The notes under the pieces are model-generated. The model was given only the letters and a program-made list of their open reading frames with translations, had not been told where the DNA came from and searched no databases. A stretch of 48,998 bases of DNA from Silicimonas sp. Its GTDB lineage: Bacteria; Pseudomonadota; Alphaproteobacteria; Rhodobacterales; Rhodobacteraceae. Shown here piece by piece: positions 8,434-16,687 of the stretch (position 1 is its first letter; each line of letters opens with the position of its first letter). The position numbers and the translations under genes are program-made. The stretch is taken from positions 1 through 48,998 of the forward strand of contig JAJEAC010000183.1 in NCBI GenBank assembly GCA_022824315.1, read 5' to 3'.

Positions 8434-9077
8434 GAAGATGCCTCGGCTGGCTCGGACAATTCGTCCATGACCCTGAGCCAAAGGTTCTTTGGCTGAGCAC
8501 CCTGAACGACGTGGCGGTCGGCAACGACGAATGTGGGCACACCGGCTACACCACGATTCCTTGCATGCACGTCCCTAGCGCGCATTTCCTCGATATCCGC
8601 ATCGCTGCCTAGCAACCGTTCGATTACGGCGCGACCAAGACCGACGGACTCGGCGATTTCAAGCAGTTCCGAACGGTCTCCAATGTCCCTGCACTCCTCG
8701 AAATACGCCTTGAAGAGGCGAGCGACTATCGCAGTCTGGCATCCTTCCAGACCTGCCCAGTGAATCAGGCGGTGGGCGTCAATCGTGTTTGGTGTTCGCT
8801 GGATTCCGTCAAGATCTAGCTTCAGTTCCGCAGAATTTGCGGCCTCGGCAATTCGGTTGCAAACCTGCTTGGCGTTCTCGTGCCCACCGAATTTCCTGTT
8901 GAGATATTTCTCTCGCTCCATACCGCCGCGCGGCATGTCGGGATTCAATTGAAACGGATGCCATTGAATCTGGAGCCGATGACCCGGGCGCGATTCAAGT
9001 GCATCGTCAAGGTTCTTCTTGCCGATGTAGCACCAAGGGCAAATTGGGTCGCTCAGAATATCGAGCTTGATCATCAT
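8430..9077 (-). CDS. DsbA-family (FrnE-like) thiol oxidoreductase
   Basis: A 215-residue cytoplasmic DsbA-fold protein with no signal peptide. The CPWC active site lies in ILSDPICPWCYIGK at about 10-16, and the cis-proline loop is GVAGVPTFVV near 175-184. The PWC-Y-IGK context and the intervening helical domain match FrnE and 2-hydroxychromene-2-carboxylate isomerase relatives; the two-cysteine motif favours oxidoreductase over isomerase. ATG 9077 (or the next ATG at 9074) was chosen because the family begins directly with this beta strand; the frame runs up to 9467. The gene overlaps the MFS exporter downstream by four bases. Confidence 0.85.
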   Translation of the reverse strand: MMIKLDILSDPICPWCYIGKKNLDDALESRPGHRLQIQWHPFQLNPDMPRGGMEREKYLNRKFGGHENAKQVCNRIAEAANSAELKLDLDGIQRTPNTIDAHRLIHWAGLEGCQTAIVARLFKAYFEECRDIGDRSELLEIAESVGLGRAVIERLLGSDADIEEMRARDVHARNRGVAGVPTFVVADRHVVQGAQPKNLWLRVMDELSEPAEASS

Positions 9078-9336
9078 TTGCCATCGTTCGCACCCCTTTG
9101 CGGCATGTGCAAGAGACTGCACTTCACATGTTTTTTTTCGCGAATTGTGGCATTGGACGACGTGGTTTCGACGGTCTTTGCACAGAGTCACTTCCCCGAG
9201 CTGCAGGATGAGTTCGTGGCATTTCAGGTTGCTGCGTTCGCTGGCCAGGCATGTCGTGCCTGCAGCTTCCGGAAGCGGCTGCGGGGTCGCCTGCGGGATC
9301 GACGAGAGAACAGGCGTCACGTTTAAGGTTCGAAGA

Positions 9337-10647
9337 TCAAAATTCCTTTCGGGCCGATGCATGCAGCAGACCGCGCCGAATCGCGATGCCGATGTCCAGG
9401 AAGGGGCGAGGTGGCAGACGGCAGGCACCGGGAAATGCCAATTGAAGGCGGAGAAGTTCGCTGTCATTGCCTTCCATGAAATCGGCCAGTAGTCGCCCGG
9501 CAGCAGCGCCCCGTGTCATTGGGGACACGTCATTGGTCAGAACTGCATAAAGCCCAGGTGCAAATTCTCCGAAGACAGCGCCATTGTTCCAGGTAAACGC
9601 CATGGTACCGCCCCAGCTATGGGCAAAGCCTACATCCTCAAGACCTGGCCAACGATTCAGCATTCCTTTGCGGTGCAATTTGCCAATCTCGCAAACTCTT
9701 GGTGCCGGGGTCGGTGAGTTCGGGTTGAAGTTGAACAGGTTGCGCACGAACAGGCGATTGTCATTGGTCAATCGGATTGTGGCGCCATATTCGGAACTTG
9801 CCAGAAGACCGAACGGCATTCCTGTCCCCAGCAACGCAAGAGCGTCATCGGCAAGCGGGTTTGTCATGCTGGCATAGGTCGCCATGGGAACGTAGCGGCC
9901 CGGTGCGATGCCAAACTGGCGCAGGTAGACACCTGCGGCCAGGACCAGTCGCTCTGAGATCATGCGCCCCGCTTCGGTTTCCACCACATATGCGTGCGAG
10001 CCCGGTTCGAAACCAACAACAGGCGTCTGCTCGTAAAGGCGCACATTCATCGGCAGGTGCCGGGCCAAGCCACGCATGAGTGCGGCAGGATTCACCAGTG
10101 CATTTCCGGATGTGTAGAGTCCTCGCCTGTAAAATTCCGTTCCGATGCGCTCTTTCATTTCATCGCGGCTCATCCAGCTTCGGCTGAGACCAAGTTGCTC
10201 AAGCGTCGCCGCAATTTGCTCAATGTGCTTCTCTCCGTCGGGTCCCGCAGAACCATAAATTCGGCCAATCTCATGCCACCCACAGTCGATCTTGAACTCA
10301 CGCACCATACGGCGCAAATCTGAAAGTCCGCTCTCCCACAGCCTGATGTTTCGGCGCAGGATGTCAGTCCGCTTGGGTGGACCATGCGAATGGACGTTCA
10401 GGAGAAAGCCCGCATTGCGACCTGATGCGCCGAAGCCCGCACGCTCAGCCTCGAGAAGCGCAATCTCGACATCGGGGCGGAGCCGACCCAGTTGGTGCGC
10501 CACAGCAAGTCCGCAGACACCTGCACCAACGATCACGGTATGAACGCGTCGCTCACCGTTCAGGATGTTGGCAGGTGCGGGTGGTGGCAATGACTCCCAC
10601 CATCCGTTTCGGTCCTCGTGTTTTGGGATGATCTTGAGCCTTGGCAT
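9337..10647 (-). CDS. FAD-dependent oxidoreductase, DadA/PuuB-like
   Basis: A 436-residue flavoprotein of the D-amino-acid-oxidase (DAO) fold. The dinucleotide motif is VIVGAGVCGLAVAHQL at about 38-53, followed by the acidic end of beta-2 (LLEAE) and GASGRNAGF, which is characteristic of DadA, PuuB and sarcosine-oxidase-like enzymes. A C-terminal FAD-binding segment includes GLYAVLTNDVSPMTRGAAAGRLLADF. Such enzymes oxidise C-N bonds of amino acids or methylated/secondary amines. It is the last gene of the betaine-transporter operon, 3 bases after the GhrA-like gene, so oxidation of a demethylated betaine derivative is a reasonable inference. The actual substrate is unknown. Confidence 0.85.
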   Translation of the reverse strand: MPRLKIIPKHEDRNGWWESLPPPAPANILNGERRVHTVIVGAGVCGLAVAHQLGRLRPDVEIALLEAERAGFGASGRNAGFLLNVHSHGPPKRTDILRRNIRLWESGLSDLRRMVREFKIDCGWHEIGRIYGSAGPDGEKHIEQIAATLEQLGLSRSWMSRDEMKERIGTEFYRRGLYTSGNALVNPAALMRGLARHLPMNVRLYEQTPVVGFEPGSHAYVVETEAGRMISERLVLAAGVYLRQFGIAPGRYVPMATYASMTNPLADDALALLGTGMPFGLLASSEYGATIRLTNDNRLFVRNLFNFNPNSPTPAPRVCEIGKLHRKGMLNRWPGLEDVGFAHSWGGTMAFTWNNGAVFGEFAPGLYAVLTNDVSPMTRGAAAGRLLADFMEGNDSELLRLQLAFPGACRLPPRPFLDIGIAIRRGLLHASARKEF

Positions 10648-10650
10648 TGC

Positions 10651-11580
10651 TCAATATCCGCGACTCATGTCAACGACGGGTGCTGGCTGGCCGCCATCCA
10701 TGGCCATGCGAATCTGAGCGGCGACGAACTCGGCAGCCGAGCGTTCATTGGTCGGCGCTGCTGAATGAGGCGTTACGTAAACGCGCGGATGGTCCCAATA
10801 TGGGCTGGATTCGGGCAGGGGTTCTTCCCGAAAGACGTCAAGCGCGGCACCTTCGATGTTACCGCATTCCAGTGCACTCAGGAGATCGGCATCACACAAA
10901 CTGCTACCGCGGCCACAGTTTATGACGAAACTTCCTCTCGGCATGCGATCAAAGACGGCGGCATCCAGGATGTTGGTTGTCGCATCGGTAAGCGGCAGTA
11001 GATTCACCAAAATGTCCGCATCGTGAACAACGGTGTCGAAGGCAGCTTCGCCCGCAAGGCAGCGAACGTCATTGATGGACTTCTGGCTTCGCGCCCATCC
11101 GGTGACCGCGAAACCCAGGTCGCGCAGCCGACGGCAGGCGTCCTGTCCCGTTTGCCCCAATCCGAGGACCGAGACACGGCGATCGGCGTTTTCGGGATAG
11201 CGGTGGCGCAGCCATCGCCGCTCCGCCTGTTGGCAGGCGTAGCGATCATAGTGACGGTGAAAATGCAGCACCCAGTGAATGACGTGGCAGGACATGTCCA
11301 GCACGAGAAGCCGGTCCTGCAAACGCACAATTGGCACATCGGTTGGCCACTCGGGATCGAGCGTGATGTGGGTGACGCCGGCGCCTATCGAGAAAATGTA
11401 ATTGAGTCCCGGGAGTGTCTTCAGTTGTCCAGGTGGCGGAGCCCAGACCACGGCGAATTCGATCTCTTCGCGATTGCCTGGCATCTCGAATGTACGGATA
11501 TCGGTTCCGCATCCCGCGGTCTTGAAGGCATCAAGCCAGATTCCTGGTGTTGCATCGCGCCAGTGGAACAGGATGGCCAT
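10651..11580 (-). CDS. D-isomer 2-hydroxyacid dehydrogenase, GhrA-like
   Basis: A 309-residue NAD(P)-dependent dehydrogenase, similar to GhrA glyoxylate/hydroxypyruvate reductase. The Rossmann motif is VLGLGQTGQDACRRL. The catalytic region holds NCGRGSSLCDADLL (Arg), ALDVFREEPLP (Glu) and VTPHSAAPT (His), in the order expected. Translation probably starts at ATG 11580, with AAAGG about 8 bases upstream; the frame reaches 11604. It sits between proX and the FAD oxidoreductase on the same strand. In this setting it could reduce glyoxylate or a related 2-oxoacid released from a betaine or amine, which is inference. Confidence 0.88.
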   Translation of the reverse strand: MAILFHWRDATPGIWLDAFKTAGCGTDIRTFEMPGNREEIEFAVVWAPPPGQLKTLPGLNYIFSIGAGVTHITLDPEWPTDVPIVRLQDRLLVLDMSCHVIHWVLHFHRHYDRYACQQAERRWLRHRYPENADRRVSVLGLGQTGQDACRRLRDLGFAVTGWARSQKSINDVRCLAGEAAFDTVVHDADILVNLLPLTDATTNILDAAVFDRMPRGSFVINCGRGSSLCDADLLSALECGNIEGAALDVFREEPLPESSPYWDHPRVYVTPHSAAPTNERSAAEFVAAQIRMAMDGGQPAPVVDMSRGY

Positions 11581-11644
11581 CTCAGGCAACCTTTGCTGGA
11601 CCATGGACTGGCCGACACGCGCGGCCGGCCAGTCGCTTGGGTGT

Positions 11645-12622
11645 CTATCCCGCTGCCATCGCCTCAGCGATCAACGCATCCCAGTCGGCCTGATTGGCCT
11701 CGATCCAGTCCCTCGCAATCTGCTCTATCTGGTGCGGATCTTTCTCGCCGTCGTTCATGCGCAGCATCATGGCGCTGAGGTCATTGATCGAGATCCGCAA
11801 GCCATTGAAAAAGGCCATCGCCTTCGGATTGGACTCCGCGAAGTCCTTGTTCACGAGGATGAAGTTGTCGTTCGCTCCGAAACCCGGGTTGCGCCCGTCG
11901 GCCCAAACCGTGTTCGCGTCTGGGTTGCCCGGCAATGACGAGAACGGCGCGTTCAGGAACACCACGTCCCTGCCTTCCTGCAGAACACCCATGATCCAGT
12001 TCGGTGCCCAGGTGGTGTAGAAGATCGGCTGACCTGCCTTGTACCGCTCGATCGTGTCGGCCATCAGTGCAAAATACTCGCCCTTGTCGTTGTTGACGTG
12101 AGCGCGCAATTCGTAGGCATCCAAGTGATGTTCAATCACCTTTTCGCAACCCCAGCCAGGGTTGCAGCCTGTCAGGTTGGCCAGTCCGTCGCCATCGGTG
12201 TCGAAGAGCGACTTGACAGCGTCCTCCTTCATTTGCTCGAGTTCGCTGATGCCGTGGGCTTCGGCGGTGTTGACGTCGATGAAGTACCCCTGCATGGCGT
12301 TGGTATACATCGGTCCCGCACGTACCAGCATCTCATCGCCACCGGAATTGTTGTAGAAGTCATCGTGAAGCGGTTTCCAGTGCACTGCCGTGTAGTGCGC
12401 GTCGCCCTGACCAATGGCGAGGTGAATTGCCGGATAGTTGCCCGTGAGCATTTCGCCATTTTCGTAGCCAAGCGCAGCAAGGCCATCTTCGATCACTTCA
12501 TAGATGAGCTGATGGTCAGTGCGACCTGTGCTGATTGCCGTCACCTCGGCGGCCATCGCGGTGCCGGTCAGCATCGCGCCTGAAATGGTGGCAAGCACCA
12601 GTTTCTTGCTCAATTTGGTCAT
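11645..12622 (-). CDS. proX: Glycine/proline betaine ABC transporter substrate-binding protein, ProX-like
   Basis: A 325-residue periplasmic binding protein. A Sec signal peptide (basic MTKLSKK, hydrophobic core, AMA-A cleavage near residue 24) leads the chain. The mature part has the ProX hallmark CNPGWGCEKV near 160 and tryptophans in VHWKPLHDD and YTTWAPNW; aromatic boxes of this kind hold quaternary ammonium groups in ProX. A strong AGGAGG Shine-Dalgarno lies 6 bases before ATG 12622. Unusually for the family, it is the fourth gene, after the ATPase and both permeases. Betaine specificity is well supported, but which betaine (glycine, proline, carnitine or other) is not. Confidence 0.9.
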   Translation of the reverse strand: MTKLSKKLVLATISGAMLTGTAMAAEVTAISTGRTDHQLIYEVIEDGLAALGYENGEMLTGNYPAIHLAIGQGDAHYTAVHWKPLHDDFYNNSGGDEMLVRAGPMYTNAMQGYFIDVNTAEAHGISELEQMKEDAVKSLFDTDGDGLANLTGCNPGWGCEKVIEHHLDAYELRAHVNNDKGEYFALMADTIERYKAGQPIFYTTWAPNWIMGVLQEGRDVVFLNAPFSSLPGNPDANTVWADGRNPGFGANDNFILVNKDFAESNPKAMAFFNGLRISINDLSAMMLRMNDGEKDPHQIEQIARDWIEANQADWDALIAEAMAAG

Positions 12623-12641
12623 GATTTCCTCCTTTGTCAGG

Positions 12642-13586
12642 TCATTCGTTGGTCAGTAGTTGGCGATTGGAGACTTGCGTTCGCAGCCAGCCGACCGGCC
12701 CCTGCTCCCACAATCCGCGGTTGCCGCGGTCGCGACGCGTGAACCCAAGTCCCTGCGTGACGCGGTCGAAGACCACGGCCAGCAGCACGATGCCCAACCC
12801 TCCGACGGAGGCTCGGGCGAGATCAAGTTGGCTGATGCCTACCAGCACGAGCCGTCCAAGCCCGGCAACCGAGATCATGGACGCAATGACGCTCATTGCC
12901 AGTGACAGCATCACGGTTTGGTTGACCCCGGCCATGATTGTCGGGCGGGCGAGTGGCAGCTCGATGGACCAGAGCCGCTTCAGTGGCGATGCGCCGAATG
13001 CATTCGCGGCCTCGACCAAGTCGGCGCGCACCTCGCGCAGGCCGAGATTTGTCAGACGCACAAGCGGCGGAGTCGCGAAGAATGCTGTGACGATGATTCC
13101 GGGCACATTGCCGATGCCGAACAGAAGAATCACCGGAACGAGATAGGTAAACGACGGAATTGTCTGCATGAAGTCCAGAACCGGGCGGACAATGGCCCAG
13201 ACCCAGTTGACGCGAGAACAGAGGATTCCAAGCGGCAACCCGACCAATGCGGAAATTGAAACGGCGGTGGTCAGGACAGCCAGGCTGGTCATTGCCGCAT
13301 CCCATGCACCAATGATGCCAATCGCGGCAAAGGCGAAAAGAGTCAGGATCGCTGTCGTCCGGTTCACGACCTGCCAAACGATTGCGGCGGCGAGCGCCAG
13401 CAGCACCGTCTGCGGAGCGCCACGCAATCCGTCCTCGACTAGATCCAGCAGCCATTTAACCGGTGCCTTTATTGCCTGAAAGATGCCGCGGTAGTTTGAG
13501 GTCAGCCACCGCATGCTGTCATTGGCCCAATCCGAAAGGGGCATGCTGATCGTGGCGAAAGGATCGAGTAGAATTGCCAAGTCCAT
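12642..13586 (-). CDS. Betaine ABC transporter permease, ProW-like, second copy
   Basis: A 314-residue inner-membrane permease with about six to seven membrane segments. The binding-protein-dependent transport (EAA) loop lies around LREVRADLVEAANAFGASPLKRLWSIELP. The core DFMQTIPSFTYLVPVILLFGIG matches ProW/OpuAB. It is clearly paralogous to the permease just upstream: long stretches are nearly identical (for example ASMISVAGLGR, QTVMLSL versus QTVLLSL). ATG 13586 starts three bases after the stop of the first permease, with a GGGAG Shine-Dalgarno. The two may form a heterodimeric channel in place of the usual ProW homodimer, which is inference. Confidence 0.9.
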   Translation of the reverse strand: MDLAILLDPFATISMPLSDWANDSMRWLTSNYRGIFQAIKAPVKWLLDLVEDGLRGAPQTVLLALAAAIVWQVVNRTTAILTLFAFAAIGIIGAWDAAMTSLAVLTTAVSISALVGLPLGILCSRVNWVWAIVRPVLDFMQTIPSFTYLVPVILLFGIGNVPGIIVTAFFATPPLVRLTNLGLREVRADLVEAANAFGASPLKRLWSIELPLARPTIMAGVNQTVMLSLAMSVIASMISVAGLGRLVLVGISQLDLARASVGGLGIVLLAVVFDRVTQGLGFTRRDRGNRGLWEQGPVGWLRTQVSNRQLLTNE

Positions 13587-13589
13587 CAA

Positions 13590-14459
13590 TCAGGCTCCCG
13601 TCCTGGAGCGCGGTCTGCCCGCACCCAGAGCCTGCACATAGCGATCCACCGTGATGGCCGTCAGCACGATGCCTAGGCCACCCACGGTGGCGGCGCCAAA
13701 GTCGAGCCGTCCGATGCCTTCCAACACGGTTCGGCCCAGCCCCGCCACCGATATCATCGACGCGACGACAGCCATGGAAAGCGACAGGAGGACGGTCTGG
13801 TTCAACCCTGCCAGAATGGTTGGCCGTGCCAGCGGTAACTGTGTCCCGAACAGCAACCGCGTCTCGCTGGCGCCAAAGGCCCGCGCAGCTTCGACAAGGT
13901 CTTCTCGCACCTCGCGAATTCCAAGATTGGTCAACCGAATTAGAGGCGTGATGGCAAAGAAGCACGTCACGATCACGCCCGGAGTGTCACCAATCCCAAA
14001 GAGCATGACGACGGGTACAAGATAGACGAAGCTCGGGACGGTCTGCATCAGGTCGAGTATCGGTCGAAGCACCCGAAAGAAACGATCACTGCGTGCAGCC
14101 AGCACACCGATGGGCAATCCAACCACCACGCAGATCGAAACTGCGACGATCACGATGGAAAGTGTCGTCATTGCATCATGCCAAGCTCCTGACAGCCCGA
14201 TCAGTGTCAAGCAAACGAACCCGGTCAGTGCCAGCCGCCAACCCGCCAGCAGCCAGCCGATGATCGACATGCCGGCAATCCCGGCAAGCGGCGGCACCGC
14301 CTCAAGGCAGTCCCGCACGAATTCTAGAAACCTCTGCACCGGAACCTTGGCCGACAGCAAAGTGCCGCGGCTGTGCCCTACGATCCAATCCAGCGTGCGC
14401 TCGGCCCAGAATCCGAACGGTATCGTGAAGTGGTCGAAGGGATTGAGGAGCAGGTCCAA
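13590..14459 (-). CDS. Betaine ABC transporter permease, ProW-like, first copy
   Basis: A 289-residue ProW-like permease. The membrane core DLMQTVPSFVYLVPVVMLFGIG and the coupling loop REVREDLVEAARAFGASETRLLFGTQLP are clear. The start is set at TTG 14459. An AGGAGG Shine-Dalgarno lies 7 bases upstream, inside the last codons of the ATPase gene, and the resulting N-terminus (LDLLLNPFDHF) aligns with that of the second permease (LAILLDPFATI). A longer version from TTG 14516 would overlap the ATPase by 53 bases without a ribosome binding site. It is translationally linked to the ATPase. Confidence 0.88.
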   Translation of the reverse strand: MDLLLNPFDHFTIPFGFWAERTLDWIVGHSRGTLLSAKVPVQRFLEFVRDCLEAVPPLAGIAGMSIIGWLLAGWRLALTGFVCLTLIGLSGAWHDAMTTLSIVIVAVSICVVVGLPIGVLAARSDRFFRVLRPILDLMQTVPSFVYLVPVVMLFGIGDTPGVIVTCFFAITPLIRLTNLGIREVREDLVEAARAFGASETRLLFGTQLPLARPTILAGLNQTVLLSLSMAVVASMISVAGLGRTVLEGIGRLDFGAATVGGLGIVLTAITVDRYVQALGAGRPRSRTGA

Positions 14460-14463
14460 CCCT

Positions 14464-15507
14464 TCACCTCCTGGCCAGATCACGGCCGACCGCAGCGAGG
14501 ATCTCAGGTCGATCAATTCGGCCGATCAAGTCGGCTCCGTCCCTGACGGCAAGGTGATCAACGCCGTTTGCGAGTTGTTCGATCAGTACCGGCAACGGAG
14601 TGTCAGGACCAATGGTTGGTGCGTCCGAAGCCACTTCTCCGGCGACCGCGATTTCAGAGGCTGAGAGGTACTTCAAAGTCGATATCGAGCTGACGAACCG
14701 CGCCACGTATTCGGTTTCGGGATACAACACGATGGTCTCAGGAGTGCCGACCTGATCAATCCTTCCGTCCTTCATGATTGCGATCCGCTGACCCACTCGC
14801 ATTGCCTCGTCCAGATCGTGGGTAACGAACAGCGTCGTCTTGTGTGCCTTCTCGGAGAGTGCGAGGAATTCGTCCTGCAGTTCGCGCCTTATCAGCGGGT
14901 CGAGCGCACTGAACGGTTCGTCCATCAGCAGTATGTCGGGGTCGGCGGCGAGTGCGCGGGCCAAGCCGACCCGCTGCTGCATGCCTCCGGACAACTCGTC
15001 TGGATACCGATCCCCCCAGCCGTCAAGGCCCACCTTTTCCAACGCCTCCTCGGCGGAGTCCCGGCAGGCTTTCCTGTCGGCTCTCTGAACCTCCAGCCCG
15101 AAGGCGACATTGTCGGCAATCGTCTTGTGCGGCCAGAGAGCCATATGCTGGAAGACCATTCCGATCTTGTGTGCCCGCAGTGCACGCAATTCCCCCTTGG
15201 AAAGAGACATCACATCCTGGCCGTTGACCAGGACCGATCCGGCGGTTGGCTCGATGAGTCGATTGACGTGCCGCAGTATCGTGGACTTGCCGGAACCTGA
15301 CAGACCCATGATGCAAAAAATTTCACCCTTGGCGACGGAAAAGGTTGCGTCCGCCACGGCGATGACGCAACCGAACTCCTCAAGAATCGCATCCTTGTCG
15401 ACCCTGCCAGCGCGTGCTGCAGCAAGCACGTCCAAGTGGCGTTGCCCGAAGATCTTCCAGAGATTTCGGCATTCAATGGCGTTTGCATCGGGTGAACGAT
15501 CGTTCAT
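14464..15507 (-). CDS. proV: Betaine ABC transporter ATPase, ProV-like
   Basis: A 347-residue ABC ATPase. An N-terminal ProV-type extension (WKIFGQ, then a helical insertion) precedes Walker A GLSGSGKST (about 69-77), the Q-loop MVFQHMALWPHKT, the signature LSGGMQQRVGLARAL, Walker B ILLMDEPFSALD and the H-loop FVTHDLDEAM. The C-terminal region (about 285-347) is shorter than in E. coli ProV, with room for roughly one CBS repeat rather than two, so ionic-strength gating may differ. First gene of the six-gene minus-strand operon. A 14-base palindrome covers its start codon, and a LysR-type gene is divergent. Confidence 0.9.
   Translation of the reverse strand: MNDRSPDANAIECRNLWKIFGQRHLDVLAAARAGRVDKDAILEEFGCVIAVADATFSVAKGEIFCIMGLSGSGKSTILRHVNRLIEPTAGSVLVNGQDVMSLSKGELRALRAHKIGMVFQHMALWPHKTIADNVAFGLEVQRADRKACRDSAEEALEKVGLDGWGDRYPDELSGGMQQRVGLARALAADPDILLMDEPFSALDPLIRRELQDEFLALSEKAHKTTLFVTHDLDEAMRVGQRIAIMKDGRIDQVGTPETIVLYPETEYVARFVSSISTLKYLSASEIAVAGEVASDAPTIGPDTPLPVLIEQLANGVDHLAVRDGADLIGRIDRPEILAAVGRDLARR
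15493..15506. promoter_or_regulatory. Perfect 14-base palindrome over the proV start
   Basis: TGAACGATCGTTCA is self-complementary and spans the ATG and second codon of the betaine transporter ATPase. A protein bound here would block the leader of the operon. Chance occurrence inside coding sequence is possible. Confidence 0.3.
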
Positions 15508-15586
15508 GCGTCACAGGCTTGGCTTGGTTCCGGCGGCAGTCTCGCACAAATCGGACCCCTTCCATATTGAAAAAATCTGACCCGGA

Positions 15587-15605
15587 GCGTAATCTGACGT
15601 TACGC
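15587..15605. promoter_or_regulatory. Candidate LysR-type operator between proV and the regulator gene
   Basis: GCGTAA-N7-TTACGC is an interrupted dyad of the size bound by LysR-type regulators. It lies in the 133-base divergent region, 36 bases before the regulator start and 80 bases before proV, the usual place for a dual autoregulatory/activating site. Confidence 0.45.
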
Positions 15606-15640
15606 GCTGTTCATTTTGGGCTTACGCGTATTGCGTTGGA

Positions 15641-16603
15641 TTGGAGCGAAGTCTGGCACAAGGATTCCAAAGGCTCCCGCCGGCCAAGTCGCTGATTGCG
15701 TTCGAGGCCGCAGCGCGGAATCTCAGCTTCACCGAGGCCGCCAAGGAACTCAACGTCACACGTGTGGCGGTATCGCGTCAGGTGCGTCAACTGGAGCATT
15801 TCCTGGGAGTCGAATTGTTCGCCAGAGGCAGGAGCAGCATCACGCTGACCCGCGTCGGGCGTCATCTGTCACGAACGGTGCACGACAGTCTCCGATCGAT
15901 CGTGGACGAGATCGAGTCCATCGAGAACACCAGGGAAGACAGACTGATCACCATTGCCACGACATCAGGGGTCTCGACTTACTGGTTGATGCCGGTCATC
16001 GGCCGCTACAGGCAAATCGATCCAAGGGCCGACTTTCGGCTTCTGGTATCCCACGACTTGGTGAATCTGGTGCAGCAAGACGTGGATCTCGCAATTCGAT
16101 ACGGAACTGGAAACTGGACCGCGACCACCAGCGTCCTGCTCCAGCGCCAGCAGATCCTGCCGTTGTGCAGCCAGGCATTCCACAGCAGACATGGACCGTT
16201 CCGGACGATTGAAGAACTGGCCGGGGCGCCTCTTCTGGAGTTCGAGTCCGCCTTTGATCCCTCTTCGATCTGGACCAACTACTTCCGCGACAAGGGGAGC
16301 GTGATTGGAGGCCGGATCCGCATGAGTTTCTACGATTCCTATATCAATTTCGTGCAGGCAGTTCTTGACGGTCAGGGAATAGGCCTCTTGGGAGCGCCAC
16401 TGATGCAGCAATTCATCGAGAGCGGCGTTCTAGTGCCCGCCATCAAAATCGAGGCGCTGCCGCAACACGGCTACTACCTGTGCCAACCCGAAGGAGCTTC
16501 GCCTTCGCGCACCGTATCCAGATTTCGTGATTGGTTGCGTACCGAACTCAGCAGTGGGGCGGGGCAGGGCCAGGCAGAATTGTCTCCGCAAGATTCGGCG
16601 TAA
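15641..16603 (+). CDS. LysR-type transcriptional regulator, GcvA-like
   Basis: A 320-residue regulator. The winged helix-turn-helix occupies about 15-75 (IAFEAAARNLSFTEAAKELNVTRVAVSRQVRQLE), and the effector domain about 100-310 includes VDLAIRYGTGNW, a signature of the GcvA-type subgroup. The start appears to be TTG 15641 without a good Shine-Dalgarno, so a slightly different start is possible. It is divergent from the betaine transporter operon and lies 84 bases upstream of MttB copy 2 on its own strand. It therefore probably controls one or both in response to a betaine-derived ligand (inference). Confidence 0.88.
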   Translation: MERSLAQGFQRLPPAKSLIAFEAAARNLSFTEAAKELNVTRVAVSRQVRQLEHFLGVELFARGRSSITLTRVGRHLSRTVHDSLRSIVDEIESIENTREDRLITIATTSGVSTYWLMPVIGRYRQIDPRADFRLLVSHDLVNLVQQDVDLAIRYGTGNWTATTSVLLQRQQILPLCSQAFHSRHGPFRTIEELAGAPLLEFESAFDPSSIWTNYFRDKGSVIGGRIRMSFYDSYINFVQAVLDGQGIGLLGAPLMQQFIESGVLVPAIKIEALPQHGYYLCQPEGASPSRTVSRFRDWLRTELSSGAGQGQAELSPQDSA

Positions 16604-16687
16604 TCTCAGGTTTCGCATCCGAGAAAGAATTTGTGAGATTGCGCGGACGACCACGCTAGCAGATAGTTTGCTGCCAGGAGCTAGCCC

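Noticed and set aside
9105-9140. Hairpin followed by eight Ts
   Set aside because: The stem is only 5 bp, eight bases separate it from the T-run, and no plus-strand gene precedes it.
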